A DNA stretch of 64,000 bases from JBEPTX01 sp041691795 (GTDB taxonomy: Bacteria > Patescibacteriota > Saccharimonadia > Saccharimonadales > Saccharimonadaceae): the NCBI GenBank assembly GCA_041691795.1, contig JBEPTX010000001.1:62001-126000 (forward strand). The letters run 5' to 3'. The notes beneath the pieces were generated by a model that was given only the letters and a program-made list of their open reading frames with translations, had not been told where the DNA came from and made no database searches. The position numbers and the translations under genes were made by a program. How positions within the stretch are numbered: the first letter of the stretch is position 1; each line of letters begins with the position of its first letter. Below are positions 1 through 6,733 of this stretch, one piece after another.

Positions 1-648
1 ATCAGGTGTCAAAAGATAGCCGCCAACAGACGCAAAACTACTTGGTGCATTAGACGCACCCGGCTTTTCGACAAGTTTGGTCAACTGGAAGGTTTTGTCA
101 TCGAGCTTTCGATCAATCGCCACCATGCCATATTTATCAGCATCTTTCTCTACATCAACTTCGATTAATGTGATGACTGATTTACCAGTTTTCTTATATG
201 CTTCAAGTAACTGGACAGCACGGGGAACTTCACTACGGAAAAAGTCATCAGCAAAAAAGACAAAGAACGGTTCATCGTCGTCAATCAAATGCTGGGCATT
301 GAGAACTGGTCGAGCATTGCCTTTTGGCGAACCCTTTTGACGAACGTAAACAAAATTGGCTAATTCCGCAACAGCCTTGATCTGATCAGCCTTGTCATCC
401 TTGCCCTTTTCGCGGAGTTCAGCCTCTAACCCATCACTCCGATCAAAATGATCTTCAATTGAACGTTTCGTGCTACCTGTCACGATAATAATATCAGTTA
501 CACCAGCAGCAACGGCTTCTTCGACAATCAATTGAATGACGGGGCGATCGATAATTGGTAACATTTCTTTTGGCATCGCTTTAGTCTGCGGCAAAAATCT
601 CGTCCCAAGTCCTGCAGCACAGATAATTGCTTTGGTGGGCTGTTTCAT
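1..648 (-). CDS. galU: UTP-glucose-1-phosphate uridylyltransferase, 3' end outside window
   Basis: Makes UDP-glucose from UTP and glucose-1-phosphate for envelope polysaccharides, in the cytoplasm. The visible 216 codons start MKQPTKAIICAAGLGTRFLP, the nucleotidyltransferase signature with the GxGTR loop, followed by KEMLPIIDRP and later VEKPG, all typical of bacterial GalU. The family is about 290 residues, so roughly the last quarter lies beyond position 1. The start ATG (648-646) overlaps the stop of the upstream NUDIX gene as ATGA, so the two are translationally coupled. It is the last visible gene of the gatC-gatA-gatB transcription unit. Identification is firm; only the C-terminus is unseen. 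Confidence 0.93.
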   Translation of the reverse strand, partial: MKQPTKAIICAAGLGTRFLPQTKAMPKEMLPIIDRPVIQLIVEEAVAAGVTDIIIVTGSTKRSIEDHFDRSDGLEAELREKGKDDKADQIKAVAELANFVYVRQKGSPKGNARPVLNAQHLIDDDEPFFVFFADDFFRSEVPRAVQLLEAYKKTGKSVITLIEVDVEKDADKYGMVAIDRKLDDKTFQLTKLVEKPGASNAPSSFASVGGYLLTPD

Positions 649-1196
649 GAATGTTTCTCCCTATCAATTGCTTTTAGTTTTTCGTACGCCATGAGGATCT
701 TTGCATGGTCTGTCGTTAAATCATTCACACTATTGTCCAGAAATTGGCTGATAGATATAAGATCAACTTCGACAAATTCTGTATCTTCAAGTTCTTGTTC
801 TGCTTGTTTGGTACAATCCAATGCCAAAAATGCATGCCATGTCGAGTTCATATATGCATCTTTGTGATATGGTCCAAGATATTCGATGGTTCCGACTTGA
901 TAACCTGTTTCTTCTAAAAGTTCTCGTCTGACAGCCTGCTCAGGTGTTTCGCCTGGGTCAACAAAGCCACCAGGTACTTCGTCCATCATCTTTTCGGGGC
1001 CTGGACGAAATTGTCTTGCTATAATCACTTGATTGTCTGGAGTAAGTGCAACAACTCCTGTGAATTCCAAGTCTTCTGGATGAAATAAATCATATATTGC
1101 TTGTTTTCCGTCTGGTTGAACGAATGTTTTTGAAACTACTTTTCGCCAACCTACTTTTGTCACCGTTGTTGGTTCAATTCGTTTCCAGGCTTTCAT
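645..1196 (-). CDS. NUDIX hydrolase, ADP-ribose pyrophosphatase-like
   Basis: A 183-residue NUDIX hydrolase, probably cleaving ADP-ribose or a related nucleoside diphosphate sugar. The NUDIX box is complete: G77, E83, then R91-E92 and E95-E96 followed by TGY, matching GX5EX7REUXEEXGU. The N-terminal beta region before the box and the EVPGGFVDPGE context resemble ADP-ribose pyrophosphatases more than MutT. It starts 5 bases after the gatB stop and overlaps galU by 4 bases, so it sits inside the gat operon. Substrate cannot be fixed from sequence; two other NUDIX genes are in this window (36389 and 56095). Confidence 0.85.
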   Translation of the reverse strand: MKAWKRIEPTTVTKVGWRKVVSKTFVQPDGKQAIYDLFHPEDLEFTGVVALTPDNQVIIARQFRPGPEKMMDEVPGGFVDPGETPEQAVRRELLEETGYQVGTIEYLGPYHKDAYMNSTWHAFLALDCTKQAEQELEDTEFVEVDLISISQFLDNSVNDLTTDHAKILMAYEKLKAIDREKHS

Positions 1197-1201
1197 GAAT
1201 G

Positions 1202-2653
1202 TTATAATCTTTCTCGAATCAGTTTTTGCGCAAGTGCCGGATTTGCTTTGCCTGCTGATTTTTTCATGACCTGGCCGACCAAGAATCCAATAACTTTGTC
1301 GTTGCCATTTTTGATGTCTTCAATCGCCTTCGCACTACTTGGATCTGCCAAGACTTGATCAACAATTGCTGCAATTTCGCCTTCGTCACTGACCTGTAGC
1401 AAGTTTTTGCGTTCAGCAATGGCACGTGGATTTTCGTCACTTGTCAGGAGTTCGATAAAGACTTCTTTGGCGGCAGTACTGCTGAGTTCATTAGCCTCGA
1501 CCATTTTGGCAAGATCGATAAATCCGTCTGGCGCAAGATTTCCGACTGTTGCAATCGCTTGATCGTCATCGTTATGTCCAAGGGCGCTCGAGAACCAGTG
1601 AGCCACTCGTTTGGCGGTTTCGTCGCCAGCACGTTGTTGAATGTCAGTTATGAGTACGGCGTAACTTTGCGTCGCGAGTAACGAATCTATAACTGATCGA
1701 TCCAATCCCAAACTTTTCCATGCCTCACGATATGCGGGTGGTAATGTTGGTACATCAGATTGGATTTCGGTAATTTCCGCATCTGTGAGAACGATTGGTG
1801 GAATATCGGCATCAGGCATATAACGATAGTCTTGGGCGTCTTCTTTACTACGCTGCGACGATGTGCGCATTTTAGCATCATCCCAACCACGAGTTTCTTG
1901 CACGACTTGACCACCTTTTTCAACCAGTTCTACCTGACGACGGAATTCATATTCAGCAGCTTTTTCGACGCTACGGAACGAGTTAAGATTTTTGACTTCG
2001 GCGCGTATACCAAGTTCGGTTGCACCCTTTGGTGCGACGGACACATTAACGTCAAAACGCATGTTGCCCTGATACAAATCACCGTGAGTCACACCAGCAT
2101 ACGTCATAAGACGATGCAATTCTGCGGCGTAGGCTTTTGCTTCTTGCGCCGAATGCATATCGGGATCGGACACAATTTCGATCAGTGGCGTTCCTGCACG
2201 GTTCAGATCAACCAAGCTGTAATCACCATAATGTGTCAGTTTACCTGCGTCTTCTTCCATGTGTGCATGATGAATACCAACGGTTACTTCGTTGCCATCT
2301 TCCATGGTCGCCATCACAAAGCCTTTGCCAATAATTGGCTCGTACATCTGGGTTGTCTGGTAGCCTTTTGGCAGATCTGGGTAGAAATAATGCTTGCGAT
2401 CGAATCGACTGACGCGGGCAACTTCGGCATTCAGGGCCTTACCGGCACGAATGGCGAGGTCGACTGCTTTGCGATTGAGAACCGGTAACATACCGGGTAG
2501 TCCAAAATCGATCGGACTGACGACACTGTTCGGATCTTTGTCACGGGCGTCATTGTCAGCACCACTAAATAATTTCGTCGCTGTCGCCAGCTGCACATGG
2601 CACTCAATACCAATAGTCATGTCATATTTGTTCAATTGTTCGTCAGTTACCAT
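1202..2653 (-). CDS. gatB: Aspartyl/glutamyl-tRNA amidotransferase subunit B
   Basis: Subunit B of GatCAB, which phosphorylates and amidates Glu-tRNA(Gln) (and often Asp-tRNA(Asn)). The 483 residues begin DMTIGIECHVQLATATKLFS, the standard GatB start, with the cradle motifs SPIDFGLPGMLPVLN, KHYFYPDLPKGYQ and RAGTPLIEIVSDPD, then the C-terminal YqeY-like tail domain ending near GxxxGQVMK. Length is usual for the family. Its start codon shares one base with the stop of the small HEPN-like gene. The tRNA-Gln gene at 44.5 kb is a natural substrate; no GlnRS is seen in the window. Confidence 0.97.
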   Translation of the reverse strand: MVTDEQLNKYDMTIGIECHVQLATATKLFSGADNDARDKDPNSVVSPIDFGLPGMLPVLNRKAVDLAIRAGKALNAEVARVSRFDRKHYFYPDLPKGYQTTQMYEPIIGKGFVMATMEDGNEVTVGIHHAHMEEDAGKLTHYGDYSLVDLNRAGTPLIEIVSDPDMHSAQEAKAYAAELHRLMTYAGVTHGDLYQGNMRFDVNVSVAPKGATELGIRAEVKNLNSFRSVEKAAEYEFRRQVELVEKGGQVVQETRGWDDAKMRTSSQRSKEDAQDYRYMPDADIPPIVLTDAEITEIQSDVPTLPPAYREAWKSLGLDRSVIDSLLATQSYAVLITDIQQRAGDETAKRVAHWFSSALGHNDDDQAIATVGNLAPDGFIDLAKMVEANELSSTAAKEVFIELLTSDENPRAIAERKNLLQVSDEGEIAAIVDQVLADPSSAKAIEDIKNGNDKVIGFLVGQVMKKSAGKANPALAQKLIRERL

Positions 2654-3075
2654 TAGATAGCTCCCAAATCTTTCAACGCCTGTTTAAATCCAGCCAAGGC
2701 ACGCCTGGCAGCGTCGTACGACACATTCACATCTGTTTCGTGCGCGATTTGATTGCGAAGCTTGTGTGCTTCCCAAATTGCATTACGATTGGACCAGCGG
2801 TTTTTGACTGTTTTCATGCGTTCACCCATTGTTTCGCCGCGAATACCGCGATCCTTTAATGCTTGATCGACAAGTTTGTCGGCATTTAAAATCGCCATAT
2901 GTGCACTGGCTGGCTGATCACGAACAAGAGAATTCTCGATCGCGAGCCATTTGCTGCGATATTTGTCGACATCAAGATTTTTGGCACCTTTTTTTGTCAA
3001 AGTGATGATAGCAAACAGCAGTCCACCGACGATCAGAATTGCGGCAAAAAAGACAATGATTGATCCGTTATCCAC
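2653..3075 (-). CDS. Small membrane-anchored protein with HEPN-like RNxxxH motif
   Basis: A 140-residue protein of no assigned family. Residues 5-27 form one hydrophobic helix (IIVFFAAILIVGGLLFAIIT), giving a membrane anchor with the rest in the cytoplasm. The helical soluble part ends in AHKLRNQIAHE, where R107-N108...H112 fits the R(N)x4H motif of HEPN-fold RNases. The gene overlaps gatA by 8 bases and gatB by one, so it is co-translated within the GatCAB operon. What is seen is the motif and the anchor; nuclease activity is only inference, since inactive HEPN domains serving as binding modules also exist. No cognate MNT nucleotidyltransferase is adjacent. Confidence 0.75.
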   Translation of the reverse strand: MDNGSIIVFFAAILIVGGLLFAIITLTKKGAKNLDVDKYRSKWLAIENSLVRDQPASAHMAILNADKLVDQALKDRGIRGETMGERMKTVKNRWSNRNAIWEAHKLRNQIAHETDVNVSYDAARRALAGFKQALKDLGAI

Positions 3076-4456
3076 GATCTACCTCTACCGATCGCGCTAA
3101 TGACAATAATCGCGCATCATCCTGACGTTTGCCAATCAACTGTGCACCAATTGGCAGTCCGTCTGCATTTGTTCCAGCGGGCACGCTAATCGCAGGCATT
3201 CCAGCCAGACTCGCAGGAACGCTCATGATATCAGACAGGTACATCGCGACTGGATCATCCGTTTTTTCGCCTAGTTTGAACGCAGGCGTAGGTGCAACCG
3301 GCCCAAGCAGCACATCGTAGGTTTTGAAAAGTTCGTTCAATTCGTTGATCAGTAGTGTGCGAGCTTTTTGCGCCTGTTGATAATAGGCATCGAAGAAACC
3401 ACTTGACAGGACATAACTACCAATCATAATACGACGTTTGTTCTCTGTCATAAAGCCATGATCACGTGACAATCCATATAGTTCAGCCAATGTTTCAGCA
3501 TCGGCGCGTTTGCCATAACGAACACCGTCATAACGCGCTAAATTGCTACTGACTTCGGCCGGAACAATAATGTAATACATCGCCAACGTATATTTCACCA
3601 TCGGCAAGCTTACTTCTTCGACGGTGTGGCCAGCCCCGCGTAGTAAATCAACATACTCGCTAATTCGAGCACGGACGTCAGGATCAACACTATCAGTCAT
3701 GAACTCTTTCACCAGGCCGATTTTCTGCTTGGGCGCAGCTGTTTCCTGGATTTCAAAAAAATCAGGCAGCGTTGTCATATCATGAACATCACGACCAGCC
3801 ATGACCGCCATGACTGTCTCGGCATCGGCAGCATTTGTCGTAAAACAGCCGATTGTATCGGTGCTACTGGCCATCGCAACAACACCATAACGACTGACTG
3901 TTCCGTAGGTTGGCTTGATACCGACCACACCGTTAAAGCTGGCTGGCTGACGAATCGAGCCACCCGTATCTGATCCGAGTGCAAACGGCACAATATCAAG
4001 CGCTGTCACCACAGCCGAACCACCGCTGCTTCCACCAGCTACCCGTGATGCATCAACTGAGTTTTTTGTTGGTCCAAATGCAGAGTTTTCAGTACTTCCC
4101 CCATGAGCAAAGGCATCGAGATTGGCTTTGCCGATACAAATCGCACCCTCTGCCTCTAATTTTTCGACGGCAGTTGCCTGCAAAGGTGCATTGAAGTTCT
4201 CTAATATTTTGCTTGCTGCGGTCGTCGGAGCGCCAAATGCCAAGAAATTGTCTTTGACGACAAATGGAACCCCAGCCAAGCTACCAGTAATTTCGCCCTT
4301 GTCGACTTTGTCGGCACGCTCAAGCGCACGATCTTCAGTAAGGCTAAGGAGTGCATGATATTCTTCGTGCGACTTAGCTTTTTCAAGCGCAGCCAGGACA
4401 ACCGATCGCGCGGACTTATCATTAATCTGACTTTTAATCGATGCAATACTAACCAT
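3068..4456 (-). CDS. gatA: Aspartyl/glutamyl-tRNA amidotransferase subunit A
   Basis: The glutaminase/amidase subunit of GatCAB, an amidase-signature enzyme of 462 residues that releases ammonia from glutamine. The Ser-cis-Ser-Lys machinery is visible: the lysine in GVPFVVKDNF, the GGSSGGSA loop and the SDTGGSIRQPASFNGVVGIKPTYG core containing the nucleophilic serine. Length is slightly short of the usual 480-490, the C-terminus ending soon after the ARSVE segment. It follows gatC directly (overlapping TAATG-type junction at 4456) and precedes the HEPN-like gene. Confidence 0.97.
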   Translation of the reverse strand: MVSIASIKSQINDKSARSVVLAALEKAKSHEEYHALLSLTEDRALERADKVDKGEITGSLAGVPFVVKDNFLAFGAPTTAASKILENFNAPLQATAVEKLEAEGAICIGKANLDAFAHGGSTENSAFGPTKNSVDASRVAGGSSGGSAVVTALDIVPFALGSDTGGSIRQPASFNGVVGIKPTYGTVSRYGVVAMASSTDTIGCFTTNAADAETVMAVMAGRDVHDMTTLPDFFEIQETAAPKQKIGLVKEFMTDSVDPDVRARISEYVDLLRGAGHTVEEVSLPMVKYTLAMYYIIVPAEVSSNLARYDGVRYGKRADAETLAELYGLSRDHGFMTENKRRIMIGSYVLSSGFFDAYYQQAQKARTLLINELNELFKTYDVLLGPVAPTPAFKLGEKTDDPVAMYLSDIMSVPASLAGMPAISVPAGTNADGLPIGAQLIGKRQDDARLLSLARSVEVDRG

Positions 4457-4746
4457 TATAAGACCTTGGGTACTTTCACTTGGTGAGCATGTGAATCAGG
4501 TGCCAAACTAAGCAAATCCTCACGACTGAGACCACTGTCAATTACCGTATCATCACGCCAAACGTTTTCTAGGCCAGTTACCTGGTAGGTCGGCTCTACT
4601 CCGCTGGTATCAAGTTCGGCTAGTTGATTAACATATTCGAGAATGTGTTCAATGTCCGTCTGCAAAGCCGTGGTTTCGTCATCTGTGAGCTGCAGGCTAG
4701 AAAGCTGTGCCAAATGCTGCACATCATCACGGGAAATTTTCATCAT
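4456..4746 (-). CDS. gatC: Aspartyl/glutamyl-tRNA amidotransferase subunit C
   Basis: The small GatCAB subunit, about 95 residues, that clamps GatA to GatB. The protein reads MKISRDDVQHLAQLSSLQLT and ends VKVPKVL, as expected. The frame stays open upstream for 43 more codons, but those are unlike GatC and run back through the promoter, so the start is one of two adjacent ATGs at 4746 or 4743. I prefer 4746 because it lies exactly 6 bases after a -10 box (4753-4758), the spacing seen repeatedly in this genome, giving a probably leaderless mRNA. First gene of the gat operon. Confidence 0.92.
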   Translation of the reverse strand: MMKISRDDVQHLAQLSSLQLTDDETTALQTDIEHILEYVNQLAELDTSGVEPTYQVTGLENVWRDDTVIDSGLSREDLLSLAPDSHAHQVKVPKVL

Positions 4747-4752
4747 ATAGCT

Positions 4753-4781
4753 ATTATACTGTGTCGTCTGGTATAATTCAA
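4753..4781. promoter_or_regulatory. Overlapping divergent promoters of gatC and gtrA
   Basis: Leftward: TTGAAT (complement of 4776-4781), 17-base spacer, TATAAT (complement of 4753-4758), then 6 bases to the first gatC ATG. Rightward: extended -10 TGGTATAAT ending at 4777, then 9 bases to the gtrA GTG at 4787. The leftward -35 and rightward -10 share bases 4776-4777, so the two polymerases should exclude each other. Both mRNAs would be leaderless or nearly so. Confidence 0.7.
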
Positions 4782-4786
4782 AGCAA

Positions 4787-5269
4787 GTGGCTAACAAAAA
4801 GAAAAAGACCCTCATCACTCTCATCACCGAGTTTGCCAAGCTCCAGCTGGCCGGAAATATTCCGTTCTGGGGCACTTATTTGGGGTTTACTTTTTTCGAC
4901 CAAGTAATGCACTTACCAGAGCTGACGGGACTTGCGATCTCAATGGTGATTGCTAATGCACTGTTTTTCATCGTTGATGACCAATGGGTGTTCTCGACCA
5001 GTCGTGGGCATCGTGGCACACGAAAAACGCGCTTTGAGATGCTAAAGTTTGGCATTTTTATTAGTTTTAACGCACTCGTCAATCTGTTTATTATCCATGG
5101 CCTATCGATCTTTGCGAATATCACACCTTACATTGGGCAATTTATTGCTGGCGCCTTCTCGACGATCTGGGTCTTCACCGGCCTTCGTTTTTGGGTATTC
5201 GCTCCCTCCAAACATCATGGGCTGTTGCCACCCAAACGAACAGCGCGCCGATCGCGACGCGCTGTTTAA
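4787..5269 (+). CDS. GtrA-like four-helix membrane protein
   Basis: A 160-residue integral membrane protein of the GtrA family, whose members are thought to move polyprenyl-linked sugars across the membrane for envelope glycosylation. The basic start MANKKKKTLITLITEFAKLQLAGNIPF leads into about four hydrophobic helices (near residues 25-45, 45-62, 85-110 and 115-135), with the typical FxxxDxxxVF-like DDQWVF segment between helices 2 and 3. It starts at GTG with no Shine-Dalgarno. The basic C-terminus (RTARRSRRAV) is encoded by a hairpin that also looks like its terminator. Divergent from gatC. Confidence 0.8.
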   Translation: MANKKKKTLITLITEFAKLQLAGNIPFWGTYLGFTFFDQVMHLPELTGLAISMVIANALFFIVDDQWVFSTSRGHRGTRKTRFEMLKFGIFISFNALVNLFIIHGLSIFANITPYIGQFIAGAFSTIWVFTGLRFWVFAPSKHHGLLPPKRTARRSRRAV

Positions 5270-5275
5270 GTTTTC
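5239..5275 (+). terminator. Terminator overlapping the end of gtrA
   Basis: A 9-bp perfect stem (AACAGCGCG at 5239-5247 with CGCGCTGTT at 5258-5266) lies inside the last codons of gtrA; the stop codon and a TTTTC run follow at once. Coding and termination therefore share the same bases. Confidence 0.6.
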
Positions 5276-5286
5276 TACGGATATCG

Positions 5287-6522
5287 CTATCGTGGGTCGA
5301 TAAACGTATGGGCTTTACCACTTGCACCACCACGACCGGTTCGGCCGATACGGTGAATGTAATCTTCGTAGTTTTGTGGCGTGTCAAAGTTGATAACGTG
5401 TGATACGTTTGGAATGTCCAAACCACGAGCTGCAACATCGGTTGCAACCAGCACGCGGACTTTCTCATCCTTGAACTGTTTCAAAGCGCGTTGGCGCTGT
5501 GACTGGTTCTTGTTGCCATGAATAGCAGCAGATGGAATCCCACTATTATCTAGGTGATCGCTCAGACGCTGAACGCCAAACTTTGTTTCACCAAAGACAA
5601 GTACTTTGTCGTAATCTTTGCCGCGTAACATTTCTGTTAACACTTCAATTTTATGCGCTTTGTCACGAGTTTCGATAATATCCTGTTCGACGTGTTCGGC
5701 TGTTTCGCTGGTGCGAACCGAGATTGTGACAGGATCGGTAAGGAAATTGTGAATCAAGGCTTCAATGTCAGGTGTAATCGTTGCACTAAAGAACAGTGTT
5801 TGACGTTCTTTAGGCATTTCATTTACGATCTGACGAATGTCAGGCAAAAAGCCCATGTCGAGCATACGGTCAGCTTCGTCCAACACGAGTGTTGTCATGT
5901 TGTTGAGCTGTAATACACGGCGTTGCATCAAATCTTTGATACGACCCGGAGTACCGATCACAAAGTGAGGACGACGCTTAAGATCACGAATCTGACGGTC
6001 AGCACTGACACCACCAACAACAAGTGTCGAGTAGAGGTTGAGGTTCTTACTAAATTCACGGAACTGTTCGTCAATTTGTTGAGCCAACTCACGAGTTGGA
6101 GCAACGATCAGTACGCTTGGGCGTAGGCTGATACCAGTTTGGCGTTCGATAATAGGCAGCAAGAACGCTGCAGTTTTACCAGTACCGGTATTGGCAAGGC
6201 CAATGACATCGCGACCATCAATAATATGTGGAATCGCTTGGTCCTGGATTGCACTTGGCGTATCGTAACCCTTTAATGAAATGTTGTGGTGTAGCTGTGA
6301 ACCGAATGGAAAGTCAGCAAATTTATGCTTTGACACATAAGCTGGCGCTTCTTCGATAGTTTGAGCTTTGTTAATAAATTTTGATGGGTGGATGTATTTT
6401 TTTGCGGGACCTTTACGGCCACCACGGCTTCCGCCAGAGCGACCACTAGCGCCAAAGCTACGTCCACTTTGTGGGCGTGAGTTGTTATTAGGACGTCCAG
6501 TCCTACGTTGAGTAAATGCCAT
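5287..6522 (-). CDS. DEAD-box ATP-dependent RNA helicase
   Basis: An RNA-unwinding DEAD-box helicase of 411 residues. All core motifs are present: a Q-motif region before AIPHIIDGRD, ANTGTGKTAAF (Walker A), PTRELAQQ, TPGR, LDEADRML, FFSAT, then ATDVAARGLDIP and HRIGRTGR in the second RecA domain. The N-terminus (about residues 5-45) is rich in Arg, Gly and Ser, an RNA-binding tail, while the protein stops soon after the last motif without the long C-terminal tail many family members carry. It faces gtrA convergently and has an unusually long leader (see 6523-6733), suggesting cold- or RNA-structure-dependent control. Confidence 0.93.
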   Translation of the reverse strand: MAFTQRRTGRPNNNSRPQSGRSFGASGRSGGSRGGRKGPAKKYIHPSKFINKAQTIEEAPAYVSKHKFADFPFGSQLHHNISLKGYDTPSAIQDQAIPHIIDGRDVIGLANTGTGKTAAFLLPIIERQTGISLRPSVLIVAPTRELAQQIDEQFREFSKNLNLYSTLVVGGVSADRQIRDLKRRPHFVIGTPGRIKDLMQRRVLQLNNMTTLVLDEADRMLDMGFLPDIRQIVNEMPKERQTLFFSATITPDIEALIHNFLTDPVTISVRTSETAEHVEQDIIETRDKAHKIEVLTEMLRGKDYDKVLVFGETKFGVQRLSDHLDNSGIPSAAIHGNKNQSQRQRALKQFKDEKVRVLVATDVAARGLDIPNVSHVINFDTPQNYEDYIHRIGRTGRGGASGKAHTFIDPR

Positions 6523-6733
6523 ATTTAAAATAGCCCTTTCGTTGTTTTTTGATAACTGTAATGCAGTCTTGAGGGAAGTAACCCAGGAAGAACAGCGAGA
6601 GGATATTTCGGTGGAGGCGCCGCTACAAGATACTTGTAGACTTTGACTTAGTGCGCGCTTCTTTGAAAGAGGCTCGACATTCTATCGAATGCAATGTATT
6701 GACTATAACACAAGTGTTATCTAAACGCAAGAG
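6523..6733 (-). promoter_or_regulatory. Long helicase leader and upstream promoter region
   Basis: About 210 non-coding bases between the helicase start and the next gene. In the leftward direction it holds a weak Shine-Dalgarno (AAAGGG, about 11 bases before ATG), a 7-bp hairpin CTACAAG-ata-CTTGTAG (6625-6641), and an inverted repeat ATAACAC-GTGTTAT (6705-6720) next to AT-rich promoter-like sequence. A 150+ base leader is exceptional in this window, where most mRNAs seem leaderless, and is reminiscent of cold-shock helicase leaders. Function is inference. Confidence 0.45.

Noticed and set aside
1760..2488. A 242-codon + strand frame opposite gatB
   Set aside because: Antisense shadow of gatB with implausible composition; gatB motifs on the other strand are complete.
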